A program made the translations under genes and the position numbers. The notes under the pieces are model-generated. The model did no database searches. It saw only the letters and a program-made list of their open reading frames with translations, and was not told the origin of the DNA. A stretch of DNA of 64,000 bases from Corynebacterium sp. HS2168-gen11 (GTDB lineage: Bacteria > Actinomycetota > Actinomycetes > Mycobacteriales > Mycobacteriaceae): contig NZ_JANUXR010000004.1 of NCBI RefSeq assembly GCF_024834075.1, positions 124,001 to 188,000 on the forward strand, read 5' to 3'. This document shows positions 37,349-48,724 of the stretch, one piece after another. Position 1 is the first letter of the stretch. Each line of letters begins with the position of its first letter.

Positions 37349-38734
37349 TTACGGGGTAGATGTGTGAAGATATGCCGCTAATTGGGTACGCCAATCGGCA
37401 GGTTGGAATCCAGTGGCTTCAAGTTTAGCCGTGTTCAACACAGAATTATGCGGACGCGGGGCTTGTGCGCCATATTCTGCTGCCGTGATTGGCTGAACCA
37501 AGGCTGGATCCGCATGACTTAAGCGATACACTTCTTGAGCAATCTCGTACCACGAAGTTTTAGGACCACTGCTGGTGAGATGATAGGTGCCAAATGGCGC
37601 ATGCGTTTGCAGCAAGTGAGCAATACCGCGGGCAAGATCATCAGCGAAGGTTAATCGGCCAATTTGGTCGGTGATTACCTGTGGACTTCGGCCCTCAGCG
37701 GCGAAGCGACGCATGGTGGCAACAAAGTTCGCACCCTCGCCAATCACCCATGACGTGCGAATATTGTAATGATTGTGTGCAATTGAAGTAGCAATTTCGC
37801 CAGCGGCTTTCGACTGCCCATACACATTTAATGGAGCAACCCTATCGGTTTCGACATAAGCAGTATCTTTCGTGCCATCGAAAACATAATCAGAAGAAAG
37901 ATTGACAAATACAAGGTTATAATCGCGTGCAATTGTTGCCAGTTGGGTGACCGCATGAGCATTGACCTGCCAGCAGGTTTGCGCATCATTTTGTGCTTGA
38001 TCGACCGCCGTATACGCAGCAGCATGAATAATCGCAGAATATTGCGTCCAATCGCGGGCATGTTTCAGATCAGAAGCCAGATCAGCGGTCAGATCTGCGG
38101 TGAGATCTAAATCGGCGCGCGTGCTAAATTCCGCATTCGGGAAATACTTTCGCAGTGCCTGCCCAACCTGCCCAGTTGCTCCGGTGATTAGTACCCGCAG
38201 TGGTGGGACTGGTTGTGCTTGGGCAAGTGGCGGATGCGTGCGATCAGCGGCAGAAAGTTCGGTGACAGGAAGCGGCCAGGAAATCTCTTGATAGCTGGCA
38301 TAAAAATATTGCGCATCGGCAGACCAATGAGCATCAACTAAATAACTATATGTAGTAGCCGTTAATGCCTGGAAACCATTTGCAACCCCACGTGGAACAA
38401 AAACTGCCTGATCTGGCCCAATGCGGAGTTGAAATTTAGTGCCATAGGTTGGGGAATCGCTGCGCAGGTCGATCCAGGCGGCCATAACTTCGCCATATGC
38501 AATGCTAATGAGCTTATTCCATGGCTCGGCGTGCATGCCACGAGTGACACCTGCTGTGGCATTAAAGGAAAGATTATGTTGCACCGGACGAAACGTTTGC
38601 AGCTGCCAGCTTGCATCCGTAAAGACTGCGAAATCGCGCTGATTCCAGTTTTCTTTGAACCAACCGCGATCGTCGCCGTGGAGATTAAGCTGGATAATTT
38701 CTAAGCCGGCAATAGGGGTATGACGAATTTGCAT
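37349..38734 (-). CDS. rmlCD: Fused dTDP-4-dehydrorhamnose 3,5-epimerase / reductase (RmlC-RmlD)
   Basis: 461 aa from ATG 38734 (MQIRHTPIAGLEI) after AAGGA at 8 nt. Residues 1-175 are a cupin epimerase (RGMHAEPWNKLISIAYG, with the catalytic His; AVFVPRGVANGFQAL). Residues 185-460 are a short-chain reductase (VLITGATGQVGQALRKYF; the YGQSKAAGE active-site Tyr/Lys; FVNLSSDYVFDGT). Fusion of the two last enzymes of dTDP-rhamnose synthesis is usual in corynebacteria. Confidence 0.94.
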   Translation of the reverse strand: MQIRHTPIAGLEIIQLNLHGDDRGWFKENWNQRDFAVFTDASWQLQTFRPVQHNLSFNATAGVTRGMHAEPWNKLISIAYGEVMAAWIDLRSDSPTYGTKFQLRIGPDQAVFVPRGVANGFQALTATTYSYLVDAHWSADAQYFYASYQEISWPLPVTELSAADRTHPPLAQAQPVPPLRVLITGATGQVGQALRKYFPNAEFSTRADLDLTADLTADLASDLKHARDWTQYSAIIHAAAYTAVDQAQNDAQTCWQVNAHAVTQLATIARDYNLVFVNLSSDYVFDGTKDTAYVETDRVAPLNVYGQSKAAGEIATSIAHNHYNIRTSWVIGEGANFVATMRRFAAEGRSPQVITDQIGRLTFADDLARGIAHLLQTHAPFGTYHLTSSGPKTSWYEIAQEVYRLSHADPALVQPITAAEYGAQAPRPHNSVLNTAKLEATGFQPADWRTQLAAYLHTSTP

Positions 38735-38735
38735 C

Positions 38736-39908
<1,173 letters not shown>

Positions 39909-41171
39909 CTAGTGCACGCTTTGCACCGGAGTGGCTTGTTTGGCAACCCGCAGCAAGCCGAAGATGTGGATGCCTAAGCCCAACGTTTGTCCTCCTATTA
40001 AGGAAAGTACGCTGACGGTGCTCAGCGGCAATGGTACAAACATAATGCCAATGGTCACAATCGTGGCTACCACCCAACCGGTGACATACAACTGATGTTG
40101 ATTGACTGCCAACGCGGCAGTTCCTGTCAGCATTAAGGAAGCTGTGCAGGTGGCACCAATTGTGAGCATGGCAAGCAGTGCCCCTGAGGTAAGAAAACTT
40201 GCCGGCAGTAAGATACGAAACAGCCATGGCCCAATGAGCCACGCTAAGCCTGCACCGCCAATACCGACAGCCCAAATCACAGCAGCTGGTCGAAGCAGTG
40301 CGCGGAGAAGATTGTGTTGGTGTTCCACGAAGCGCACAATCAGGGCAGATTGGAATTGCTGGAGAGGTAAGAGCAGTGGTGCGCGGGTTAAGATAACCGC
40401 ATAGCTAATTGCCGCACCCACGGCAGCTTCTGGATGCGTGAGCTTCACAATGGTTGGAAATCCAGTAATAACAATGGCGGTGGCTCCTGAAGCTGTCATC
40501 GCATAGCCAGCTTGAGTAAGAAATTCACGAGGTGCCACATCAGCTGTAGCAGCGAGAATAGCACGCACATCGGCATAGAGCGCAAGTATGACAATCCAGC
40601 TCACAGCGCCTAATACGGTGACAATAAAAAATGCCAATAATCCTAAATTGAACCACCATGCCACACCGGCAAGCACCATGCGTGAAGCCGTGTCGAGCAT
40701 AATTAATGCCGCCAACCGCGACCATAGGTGATGGCCTGAAATGAGTCCGGCAAGTGTGGCTTGAATGCCATAGCTTGCTAACCCGACTGCTAAGAGCACG
40801 AGCGCATTGGTGTGCTGTTCAGAGACGAGTCGATGCAACCATACTGGACTACTGATCAACACCAGCGCGAAAGTGAGTGCACTCAAGACCACACCTACGA
40901 CAAATGGGCGTGCCAGCTTCTGTTGTGAGTGTTGAGCAGCAGTGGTGTGTTGCGTACGTACTGCACGCGTGGTTTCTTGGGTAAGCCCTGTTAAAATGCC
41001 GGTGGCGGCAAAGAAGAATCCCCAGTACGCAGCAAATTCACCAGCGCGAAAAGTATCGGAATCAAAGGTGCGTGCCGCGAGTAAAATCACCGCAAAACCA
41101 GAAAGACCAGCAACAACAGTAGCGATACTCAGTACTTTCAAAGAACTTGGGCGGTCATCATGGACGGTCAT
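39909..41171 (-). CDS. Wzx/MviN-like polysaccharide flippase family membrane protein
   Basis: 420 aa, about 12 membrane segments; begins with SIATVVAGLSGFAVILLAARTF and AAYWGFFFAATGILTGLTQE, typical of polysaccharide-transport (Wzx, MATE-like) proteins. Starts 3 bp after the end of the M1 peptidase gene. Export of an undecaprenyl- or decaprenyl-linked glycan is inferred from the neighbours. Confidence 0.7.
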   Translation of the reverse strand: MTVHDDRPSSLKVLSIATVVAGLSGFAVILLAARTFDSDTFRAGEFAAYWGFFFAATGILTGLTQETTRAVRTQHTTAAQHSQQKLARPFVVGVVLSALTFALVLISSPVWLHRLVSEQHTNALVLLAVGLASYGIQATLAGLISGHHLWSRLAALIMLDTASRMVLAGVAWWFNLGLLAFFIVTVLGAVSWIVILALYADVRAILAATADVAPREFLTQAGYAMTASGATAIVITGFPTIVKLTHPEAAVGAAISYAVILTRAPLLLPLQQFQSALIVRFVEHQHNLLRALLRPAAVIWAVGIGGAGLAWLIGPWLFRILLPASFLTSGALLAMLTIGATCTASLMLTGTAALAVNQHQLYVTGWVVATIVTIGIMFVPLPLSTVSVLSLIGGQTLGLGIHIFGLLRVAKQATPVQSVH

Positions 41172-41174
41172 GTT

Positions 41175-42551
41175 CTATCCTTCGGGCTTGGGGAATGCTG
41201 GAAGCGGATACTCATGTAACCACTGACGCCACAATTGATCAATAGTAGCGGCCGCAACGCCAATCGCAGCAGCGCTGCTATGCAGGTGCACTTTGAAATC
41301 AAGTGGTTCGACCACACTGTGCAGGCACGCTTGTACATACCGGCGCAGCATGGCAAAAAATTCGGTATCACCGAGCACAACGCGATATGCATGCAGCGTT
41401 AAAGCACCACGCTTATAAACGCGATCATCAAACATATCAGCAGGCCCTGGATTCGCCAATAGTAGATCTTGTGGTTGCGCTTGTAACCGCAGGTAATGCT
41501 CATAGGCTGACTGCGCAGCTGATTTTTCACCCTTATACTCGAACCACAACCATTCGGCGTAACAGGCAAAGCCTTCATTGAGCCAAATATCGTCCCACTG
41601 GGCTAATCCCAAAGCATTGCCAAACCATTGATGTGCTAATTCATGGGCGATCAAGCGTTCAAAACGGTGATCACTCGTGAGGTGGTTGGCACCAAAGGTG
41701 GCTAATCCTTGTGCCTCAAGCGGAATCTCTAGTTCGTCAGCGGTAATCACCACGGCATATTCGGAAAATGGGTAGGGTCCGAACATGGATATAAACGCAT
41801 CCATCATAGTGCCCTGGTGCGCAAATTCCTGGCGGAAGGCGTCGAGAAGCATAGGCGGGACATATGCAGTGGTTGTGACAGCGTGGTCGGGGAGCGTGAA
41901 CTTCTCGTAGCGACCAATTTGCACCGTTGCAAGATAACTAGCCATGGGTTGTTCCATGCGATAATGCCACTGTTTGCGCGCGCCTTGGCGACGAACTTCT
42001 ACGAGCGTGCCATTTGCAACCACGGTATAGGCGTGATCGGTGAGAATCCGAATATCGTAGGTGGATTTTTCATCAGGGGTATCATCGCACGGAAACCAGC
42101 TTGGGGCGCCATGTGGCTGGCTGGCAACTAAGGAACCATCGGTTAATTCTTCCCACCCCAATGTGCCCCACGGTGAAGCAATAGGGGTGGGGTTGCCGGA
42201 ATATTCGATCAGTATTTTCAGCTGCGAATCAATTGGCAAGGCAGTGGTGAAATGAACACGCAGCTTATTGCCACTATGTTTGAATTTCGACACTATAGCA
42301 GTTACACCGGCAATGCCCACAGCGCGGACTTTACGCACGCGGAAACAATCCGCAAGATCTACAACAATGGTGCGTAATTGCTGGTAGAGATCAATGCGCA
42401 GTGCAGCTCGTGCGCGTAAAAAATTCGGGCCAAGAGCGTATTCCAAGTTGAGATCATAATGGCGCACATGAAAGCCGAGATTGAAATCAACGCCAGTATA
42501 CGCATCGCGCACGCCAGGAATCGGAGTCGAACGCAACGGAAGTGAGGTCAT
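41175..42551 (-). CDS. M1-family metallopeptidase
   Basis: 458 aa from ATG 42551 ([20 protein letters not shown]). N-terminal beta domain, exopeptidase-like region ([15 protein letters not shown] in place of the GAMEN motif), zinc site [13 protein letters not shown] with the third ligand Glu in [12 protein letters not shown]. The GAMEN motif is altered and the C-terminal helical domain is short, as in the shorter secreted or cytoplasmic M1 group. No signal peptide is seen. Between the S9 peptidase and the flippase. Confidence 0.85.
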   Translation of the reverse strand: MTSLPLRSTPIPGVRDAYTGVDFNLGFHVRHYDLNLEYALGPNFLRARAALRIDLYQQLRTIVVDLADCFRVRKVRAVGIAGVTAIVSKFKHSGNKLRVHFTTALPIDSQLKILIEYSGNPTPIASPWGTLGWEELTDGSLVASQPHGAPSWFPCDDTPDEKSTYDIRILTDHAYTVVANGTLVEVRRQGARKQWHYRMEQPMASYLATVQIGRYEKFTLPDHAVTTTAYVPPMLLDAFRQEFAHQGTMMDAFISMFGPYPFSEYAVVITADELEIPLEAQGLATFGANHLTSDHRFERLIAHELAHQWFGNALGLAQWDDIWLNEGFACYAEWLWFEYKGEKSAAQSAYEHYLRLQAQPQDLLLANPGPADMFDDRVYKRGALTLHAYRVVLGDTEFFAMLRRYVQACLHSVVEPLDFKVHLHSSAAAIGVAAATIDQLWRQWLHEYPLPAFPKPEG

Positions 42552-42573
42552 AACAGGTATTCCCAAAAGTGAT

Positions 42574-44574
42574 TTAGTCCTGCGTGAGATGTTTGTGGAT
42601 CCAACTATAAACCAAAGATTCCATAAACGCGGTCTGGGCATTATCGGCGGCACCGGCATGCCCACCTTCAGTATTTTCAAAATACGCCACCGATTGACCA
42701 GCTGCTGCTAATGCGTGTGCAAATAATCGCGCATGGGCAGGATGCACGCGATCATCAAGGGTTGAGGTTGTAATTAATGCTGGCGGTAGCTGCTGCTGAG
42801 TGGCTGCTGGCACATGAGCTAATGGCGAATACGCTGCTAAGGCGGCATATTCCGCTGGATCGCGCGGATCCCCATACTCGGCAATCCACGAAGCACCTGC
42901 AGACCACGTGTGATACCGCAACATATCAGTCAGCGGCACCTGAATAATCGCCCCACCAATTTTTTCCGGATACTGCGTGAGCGCAGTTGCCGCCAACAAT
43001 CCACCATTGGATGCACCACGCACATACACCGACGCCGGCGTGCTATATCCCCTGGCAACCAGATCATCCAACACAGCTTGATGATCCTCATAGACTTTAT
43101 GCCGATTCGTTTTCGTTGCCTGATGATGCCACGCTGGCCCAAACTCGCCGCCACCACGAATATTTGGTTGCACATAATAATGATCATGCTCTAACCAGCC
43201 AATACCCAACGTCGCCATATAACCAGGCATTAACGAAACCTCAAACCCACCATAGGCTTTCACCAATGTCGGGCGCGGACGTTGCTGGCCCATTGCATCA
43301 AAGCGGCCCACAATGAAATACGGCACCTGCGTTCCATCGGCGCTGGTTGCCCAATGTTGGCGCACTTCCAAGCCGGTGGCGTCGAAAAGCGCAGGCGCAT
43401 GGGTAATTTCTTCCACGGTGGTATCAGTCACCCGGTATAAGGTGTCTGGCTGGGTGAAACTTGCCGCACCAATCCAAATTTCGTCACTATGAATATCCGC
43501 AGTAATCACGCGTGCCGACGTCAAGGGCGGTACCGCGATGTGCTCAAGTTCCCAAGTGCCTAAGCGCATGCGCACTAAGGAACTGGCGACATCTTCTAAG
43601 GTGGTCAAAATAATGTTGTCGCGGGTGAAGGTAATATTTTGTAAGCTCTTATGAGCAGTTGGCTGGAAAATTACCTGATAATCGCGGCTGCCGGCTAAAA
43701 ATTCATCAAAATTAATCACACCCAAACCACCGGCAGGAATACCCTGATACGGTTCGCGCGGCATGACGAACATCCAGTGTTTATACACTGAAACTTCGCA
43801 ATTTTCCGGCACTTCCAGCACCTGTAAACCGTGCGGCAACACAATAAAGCGGCGCGTGGTATAAAAATCAATATTGCGCGAAATGAAAATGCGTTCAAAA
43901 CCAGGATCCGTATCCGCCCACGCCGTGATCAGAAGATCGCTCTGCTTGCCGCAAAATAATTCCTCTGAATCCGCCAGGGCAACGCCACGCCGCCAAAGAT
44001 GCGCCCGCGCCGGGTAGCCGGAGTCGGTGAGGGAATCGGGGCCGAAGTCGGTGGAAACTAATAAAGTGTCGCGATCAACCCACGAAACCTGCGAACGTGC
44101 TTCGGGAAGCTCAAAACCACCTGGTACAAACTCGCGAGTGTGCATATCAAATTCGCGAACCACGTTGGCGTCACTGCCGCCGCGCGAAAGTTTAATTAAG
44201 GCCAGATCTTGTTCATCACGAACAATCGAGCCTTTCCAAACCCAGTTTTCCTTTTCACGATGCGCCAGTTCATCAAGATCAATCAGCACATCCCACTGTG
44301 GATCGGCGCTGCGATAGCTCTCATAACTCGTCCGCCGCCATTGGCCACGAAGATGCTTGTCATCGCGCCAATAGTTGTACAAATATTCCCCGCGACGAAC
44401 CACATAGATGATGCGCTCATCATTGACAAGTGCCTCAAATAGCCGAGTCGCGAGCTGCTTATCGACGAGTTTGGCCGTGCGGGCGCTCATCTTCGCAGAC
44501 CAGGCAATCGCTGCTGGATTGTCGATGGTTTCTAGGATGCGGGTATCTTCAACCAGAATTGAATCGTAAGTCAT
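42574..44574 (-). CDS. Prolyl oligopeptidase-family (S9A) peptidase
   Basis: 666 aa from ATG 44574 ([20 protein letters not shown]). N-terminal beta-propeller with [19 protein letters not shown]-terminal alpha/beta hydrolase: nucleophile in [15 protein letters not shown], Asp in [15 protein letters not shown], His in [10 protein letters not shown]. Cytoplasmic, no signal. It probably cleaves short proline-containing peptides. The start is not firm; longer in-frame Met codons upstream have no better ribosome site. Confidence 0.88.
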   Translation of the reverse strand: MTYDSILVEDTRILETIDNPAAIAWSAKMSARTAKLVDKQLATRLFEALVNDERIIYVVRRGEYLYNYWRDDKHLRGQWRRTSYESYRSADPQWDVLIDLDELAHREKENWVWKGSIVRDEQDLALIKLSRGGSDANVVREFDMHTREFVPGGFELPEARSQVSWVDRDTLLVSTDFGPDSLTDSGYPARAHLWRRGVALADSEELFCGKQSDLLITAWADTDPGFERIFISRNIDFYTTRRFIVLPHGLQVLEVPENCEVSVYKHWMFVMPREPYQGIPAGGLGVINFDEFLAGSRDYQVIFQPTAHKSLQNITFTRDNIILTTLEDVASSLVRMRLGTWELEHIAVPPLTSARVITADIHSDEIWIGAASFTQPDTLYRVTDTTVEEITHAPALFDATGLEVRQHWATSADGTQVPYFIVGRFDAMGQQRPRPTLVKAYGGFEVSLMPGYMATLGIGWLEHDHYYVQPNIRGGGEFGPAWHHQATKTNRHKVYEDHQAVLDDLVARGYSTPASVYVRGASNGGLLAATALTQYPEKIGGAIIQVPLTDMLRYHTWSAGASWIAEYGDPRDPAEYAALAAYSPLAHVPAATQQQLPPALITTSTLDDRVHPAHARLFAHALAAAGQSVAYFENTEGGHAGAADNAQTAFMESLVYSWIHKHLTQD

Positions 44575-44701
44575 AAGAATCTTTTTGAAGACCTTTCGCA
44601 TGCAAAGAAACATTGAAATGACGAATATGCGCCATAGTTGAGTCTAAAACATAAATCGTTCAGTGCGGCGATCGGTGCCATACTGCAATATGACAACGAG
44701 G

Positions 44702-44751
44702 CAGGCGTCGTCAAGCAATGCTGCAACAATACGCCTACCTCGTGTGTGAAG
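44702..44751 (-). terminator. Hairpin after the mycolyltransferase gene, containing dispersed word copy 6
   Basis: On the minus strand ACGAGGTAGGCG pairs with CGCCTGCCTCGT (one G-U). The loop carries GCTTGACGA, and the right arm completes CTTGACGACG (44706-44715). Intrinsic terminator-like but with a large loop. Confidence 0.6.
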
Positions 44752-44757
44752 GAGAGA

Positions 44758-45825
44758 TTATTCTGGGCGGTTAAATGCGCGCTCGAACACTGGCCAAGAA
44801 TCGCGCAGATCAGTTTGCCAATAGCCCCAAGAGTGGGTGCCAGTATCGCGGAAATTCCACTGTACTGGAATGTTGAGCTTGTCCAGCTTGACCTTGAGAT
44901 CATGGGTACATGCGTTGGTTGCACCTTCAATGATGCCACCTTCGACAATGGTTGAGGTGCTGGCAATGGATTGCACCAATGGGTGCTCAAAACGCAGGCG
45001 TGGACCATTTGGCAGATCCCATTCGCCAGCTAAACCGGAACCAGAGGAAACATAGACCTCAGTGCCGCGGAGTCCTTCAGCTTGAATCATGGCGTCATTC
45101 CACACCCATGCAGGGGAACCAAATGGACCCCACATCTTATCTGGAGTGGTCAGGCCGCGCTGCAAGGTAATTGCGGTGAACAGCCAAGGTACTGGCTTCG
45201 AAGATGCGTAGCAACCAGAAAATGCTGCGGTAGCATCATAAAAACGTGGATTATGCTCTGCTAACAGCAGGGCAGAGGTGGCAGACATCGACATACCAGC
45301 AATGGCACGACGGCCGTTGGCTTGCAAAAGATTTTCTATTGGGCCAGGCAGCTCGCGAGTTAAGAAGGTTTCCCACATTTGCTTGCCGCCCAAAACTGGT
45401 TCAGGTTGCTGCCAGTCGGTGTAGTAAGAGAATTTGCCAGCCATTGGGATAACCACATTGATGTCTTTTGACTTGTAGAAGTCGATCACATCAGTTTGTG
45501 CCACCCAGTTCGCACGACCTTCGCCGCCATCGCCGCCGTTGAGTAAGTACAGGACTGGGCGATGTGGGTTTTGGGCCTTGATTACGAGCAACGGAACCTG
45601 ACGGTTATCCATTGCAGGGGAGCTTGCCCACACTTCCAGTACACGCTGCCCATCGACAGTGTTTTGCCATGCAAAACTCTGCTCGAGATTTTTGCCTACC
45701 GTAAGCTGCGAAACTTCAGCGTTGCCAGCGAGCTGTGCCGGTGCAACTGGGCTTGCAAATGCTGGAGTGGCAGTGGAAACAGCGGCCGCGCACAGCACAG
45801 CGGCAAGTCGGTGCAAAATCTTCAT
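44758..45825 (-). CDS. cmt: Corynomycolyltransferase (antigen 85 family)
   Basis: 355 aa from ATG 45825 (MKILHRLAAVLCAAAVSTAT) after AAGGATTATT. Signal peptide cut after AFA. Esterase fold: oxyanion region YLLNGGDGGEGRANW, nucleophile Ser179 in AIAGMSMSAT, charge relay His in GTHSWGYWQ near the end. It transfers corynomycolate between trehalose monomycolates or to arabinogalactan in the outer membrane. Which cmt paralogue it is cannot be told. Last gene of the minus-strand envelope block. Confidence 0.92.
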   Translation of the reverse strand: MKILHRLAAVLCAAAVSTATPAFASPVAPAQLAGNAEVSQLTVGKNLEQSFAWQNTVDGQRVLEVWASSPAMDNRQVPLLVIKAQNPHRPVLYLLNGGDGGEGRANWVAQTDVIDFYKSKDINVVIPMAGKFSYYTDWQQPEPVLGGKQMWETFLTRELPGPIENLLQANGRRAIAGMSMSATSALLLAEHNPRFYDATAAFSGCYASSKPVPWLFTAITLQRGLTTPDKMWGPFGSPAWVWNDAMIQAEGLRGTEVYVSSGSGLAGEWDLPNGPRLRFEHPLVQSIASTSTIVEGGIIEGATNACTHDLKVKLDKLNIPVQWNFRDTGTHSWGYWQTDLRDSWPVFERAFNRPE

Positions 45826-46597
45826 GGCACAATAATCCTTGACTGGTTCGTATGCACGCATCATTCATGTTCGTGTACCAGCACGTTGAAAGCGGTGCAT
45901 GCCGGTATCGTGACATGCCGGTAGTGGCATGCGCCTGCCTCCTGCGAAACAGTCAGTGCTGAGAATCAACAACGCTTTAGGGTGTGAAAGTGCTGGTCAA
46001 CCAGAGTGCTGGTAAACCTGAGCATTTGCGACAGCCGCATAAGCGTTGATCGAACAAGAATGCATGTGTGCGTAATGGACAACACGTCTATTGGCTTAAG
46101 CATACATGGCGGCGCAAGCGGAATGTGAAAATTGATTACTTCTGTGGTTGCAGTTACAAAGCATCGTGGGATTTCGCGTGGTTGTCGGTGAGTGAACGCG
46201 ACGCGTGTCCAGCGGTTGCGGGAAGGTGGACGTGCGCGATTCGGCGCGGAAGGTGGCGCGGCGCCTTTGGACGTCGCAAAGCTTAGCATTACAAGCGTTC
46301 ACGCGGTTGCATCGCTCAGCGCTGGTTCCCGCTTCGGTTGCGCAGCAGGCTACAATACGTATTCAGTACTCTCCTTATTTCTTGTTGCAAGCGTTTTCAA
46401 CCATGTGCCGATACGGCGTTGCGGTTGAAAAGTGCTGCATAATGACAGAAAGTTTGAATTCGTATGAATCTTTCATTTATCGAAGTTGCGATCGTGGCTA
46501 TCAATAAGTTTTTGGGCATGATCTTGCACCTTGGCTCCAGCGCCTCAAGCAATATTGCGTCTCTTTTGGGACTCTTCTAAGCCCACCTGATTGCACC

Positions 46598-46640
46598 AAC
46601 CGCAAGTATTGATGTTGTGAAACATCTGCTTGCGGTTTTT
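46598..46640 (+). terminator. Orphan terminator hairpin before lpd
   Basis: AACCGCAAG pairs with CTTGCGGTT across an inner ATGTT/AACAT stem, followed by TTTTT. No recognised gene ends before it on this strand, which hints at a small RNA upstream. Confidence 0.65.
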
Positions 46641-46641
46641 G

Positions 46642-46651
46642 CTTGACGACG
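46642..46651 (+). repeat. CTTGACGACG dispersed word, copy 7
   Basis: Directly behind the terminator T-run, in the context TTTTTGCTTGACGACGCCGC. Confidence 0.5.
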
Positions 46652-46791
46652 CCGCCTTGATTGCCAATTTTCAGCGTGACACGCGGCGCCGTGCTTCACT
46701 CGATTGATCCCTGATGGGGGTATAGCAATGCAGGAAGAATGAATCTTGGTGAGCATGTTCGTGGCTTCTTGGTCACGATTTTCGGAAAAAT

Positions 46792-46820
46792 GCGACATTT
46801 GCGGTATTTTTCCGTATTCT
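46792..46820 (+). promoter_or_regulatory. lpd promoter, leaderless start
   Basis: GCGACA (46792-46797), 17-bp spacer, TATTCT (46815-46820). The GTG of lpd begins 8 nt later and no ribosome site is present, so transcription should begin at or next to the start codon. Confidence 0.6.
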
Positions 46821-46827
46821 TGTTGTC

Positions 46828-48243
46828 GTGACTGAACATTATGACGTAGTAGTACTCGGTGCTGGCCCTGGTGGCTATGTATCCGCCATCCGTGCAGCTC
46901 AGCTTGGTAAGAAAGTTGCCGTTGTCGAAAAGCAGTATTGGGGCGGCGTTTGCCTCAATGTTGGTTGCATTCCGTCAAAGGCGCTGTTAAAGAATGCTGA
47001 AGTTGCTCATATCTTTAACCATGAGGCAAAGACTTTCGGTATCACCGGTGAAGTTTCATTCGACTTCGGTGCAGCCCATGCTCGTTCTCGGAAGGTTTCT
47101 GAGGGCATTGTCAAGGGTGTTCACTATCTGATGAAGAAGAATAAGATCACCGAAATCGATGGTCTGGGTTCCTTCAAGGACGCCAAGACCATGGAAATTA
47201 CCTCCGGCAAAGACGCTGGTAAGGTTATTACCTTCGATAACTGCATTATTGCAACCGGTTCGGTTGTTCGCTCCTTGCCAGGTGTAACAATCGGCGGCAA
47301 TATTGTTTCCTTCGAGGAGCAGATCTTAAAGTCTGAAGCGCCTAAGTCCATGGTGATCGTTGGTGCTGGTGCAATCGGTATGGAATTTGCATACGTCCTG
47401 GCCAACTATGGTGTTGATATCACCATCGTTGAGTTCATGGATCGCGTGTTGCCAAACGAAGATGCTGATGTATCCAAGGAAATCGCAAAGCAATACAAGA
47501 AGCTTGGCGTGAAACTGCTCACCGGCCACAAGACCACCGCTATTCGCGATCTTGGCGGCGCAGCTGGTGTTGAGGTTGATGTGGAATCCAAGGATGGTTC
47601 CAAGTCGGAAACCTTGAAGGCTGATCGTGTGATGGTTTCGATCGGTTTTGCTCCACGTACCGAAGGCTATGGCCTGGAGAACACCGGCGTGAAGCTGACC
47701 GAGCGCGGCGCAATTGAGATTGACGAGCGCATGCGAACCAACGTGCCAGGTATCTATGCAATTGGTGACGTCACCGCAAAGCTGCAGCTGGCACACGTTG
47801 CTGAAGCACAAGGTGTGGTCGCTGCCGAGACCATTGCTGGCGCAGAAACCCAAGAACTTGGCGATTACATGATGATGCCACGTGCTACTTTCTGTAATCC
47901 ACAGGTTGCTTCCTTCGGATACACCGAGGAGCAGGCGAAAGCGAAGTTTGCTGGCCGTGAAATTAAGGTTGCAACCTTCCCATTCAGCGCCAACGGCAAG
48001 GCACAAGGCCTGGCTGAAACCGCTGGCTTTGTGAAGTTGGTTGCTGATGCCGAATACGGCGAATTGCTTGGTGCACACATGGTTGGTGCTGGCGTGTCTG
48101 AGATGCTGCCAGAGCTAACCTTGGCACAGCGTTTCGATCTGACCGCAGAAGAAATCGGACGCAATGTTCATACTCACCCAACCTTGTCTGAGGCAATGAA
48201 AGAAGCTGCCGAAGGCATTATGGGCCATATGATTAATCTCTAA
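46828..48243 (+). CDS. lpd: Dihydrolipoamide dehydrogenase
   Basis: 471 aa, GTG start, product [23 protein letters not shown] site GAGPGG, redox-active disulfide [13 protein letters not shown] (about 40-52), NAD site [11 protein letters not shown], second FAD motif YAIGDVT, and the catalytic HTHPTLSEA His-Glu pair near the C-terminus. E3 component shared by pyruvate and 2-oxoglutarate dehydrogenase complexes; stands alone, as in related corynebacteria. Confidence 0.96.
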   Translation: MTEHYDVVVLGAGPGGYVSAIRAAQLGKKVAVVEKQYWGGVCLNVGCIPSKALLKNAEVAHIFNHEAKTFGITGEVSFDFGAAHARSRKVSEGIVKGVHYLMKKNKITEIDGLGSFKDAKTMEITSGKDAGKVITFDNCIIATGSVVRSLPGVTIGGNIVSFEEQILKSEAPKSMVIVGAGAIGMEFAYVLANYGVDITIVEFMDRVLPNEDADVSKEIAKQYKKLGVKLLTGHKTTAIRDLGGAAGVEVDVESKDGSKSETLKADRVMVSIGFAPRTEGYGLENTGVKLTERGAIEIDERMRTNVPGIYAIGDVTAKLQLAHVAEAQGVVAAETIAGAETQELGDYMMMPRATFCNPQVASFGYTEEQAKAKFAGREIKVATFPFSANGKAQGLAETAGFVKLVADAEYGELLGAHMVGAGVSEMLPELTLAQRFDLTAEEIGRNVHTHPTLSEAMKEAAEGIMGHMINL

Positions 48244-48257
48244 GACCATGTTTGCCA

Positions 48258-48297
48258 GGAAAGGGCTACGACGCATACCGCGTTGTGGCCCTTTTCC
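48258..48297 (+). terminator. lpd terminator
   Basis: GGAAAGGGCTACGACGC pairs with GCGTTGTGGCCCTTTTCC around ATACC with minor mismatches. Confidence 0.8.
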
Positions 48298-48419
48298 GTA
48301 TGCGCTGGCAACTGTGAACTGAAAACTGCAAGCGATGAAGGCTGGCGAAGGAAACGTCGATAAGCTCGCGCGTGCGAGGAGACGCTTAAAAATTACAATC
48401 GTGTCATTTTCCGCGCAAG

Positions 48420-48429
48420 CTTGACGACG
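48420..48429 (+). repeat. CTTGACGACG dispersed word, copy 8
   Basis: Intergenic copy in the context GCAAGCTTGACGACGATTTG. Confidence 0.5.
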
Positions 48430-48642
48430 ATTTGATGGAAGGGAAATGGTCAATAGTTTGATTGATTCCAAAAGGGTGTATCTGAAAGATGAGTGACAAA
48501 TCAGACTTTTTCTAACCTCTTGGAAAGATGTCATCTAGCGCTCTTTCAAAACTCCTGCTTAATGCGATGGGCTAACCAGACCCATCTCAAACTTATAGGT
48601 CAGGCTACCCTTATTTGCAGGTGAAACGTTATTTTTTCCTAT

Positions 48643-48658
48643 TGTGAGCTATCGCACT
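48643..48658. promoter_or_regulatory. Candidate GlxR (CRP-type) site upstream of sdhC
   Basis: TGTGAGCTATCGCACT fits the CRP/GlxR pattern TGTGA-N6-TCACA at 8 of 10 positions. GlxR control of sdhCAB is known in Corynebacterium glutamicum; the site lies about 67 bp before the sdhC start. Confidence 0.55.
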
Positions 48659-48724
48659 ACACGGCGGTGTAAGTGGTCTAACTGTGCCTAACCCTAATAA
48701 AGTAAAGACGACACTGGAGGTGCC

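Larger units (their letters stand above)
45826..46791. other. About 1 kb without a convincing gene
   Basis: The short frames here on both strands lack ribosome sites and family motifs. The first 100 bp are the mycolyltransferase promoter area with TGCCGGT repeats (TGCATGCCGGTATCGTGACATGCCGGTAGTGGCATGC), 45897-45933. Further along are a terminator-like hairpin at 46598 and dispersed word copy 7. A small RNA is possible. Confidence 0.4.
48298..48724. other. Regulatory intergenic region before sdhC
   Basis: About 430 bp without a gene. Contains dispersed word copy 8 (48420), a GlxR-like site (48643) and an AT-rich stretch (CCTAATAAAGTAAAG) likely to hold the sdh promoter. Confidence 0.5.

Noticed and set aside
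47326..48078. Long minus-strand frames opposite lpd and sdhA.
   Set aside because: Antisense shadows of highly expressed genes with strong codon bias.
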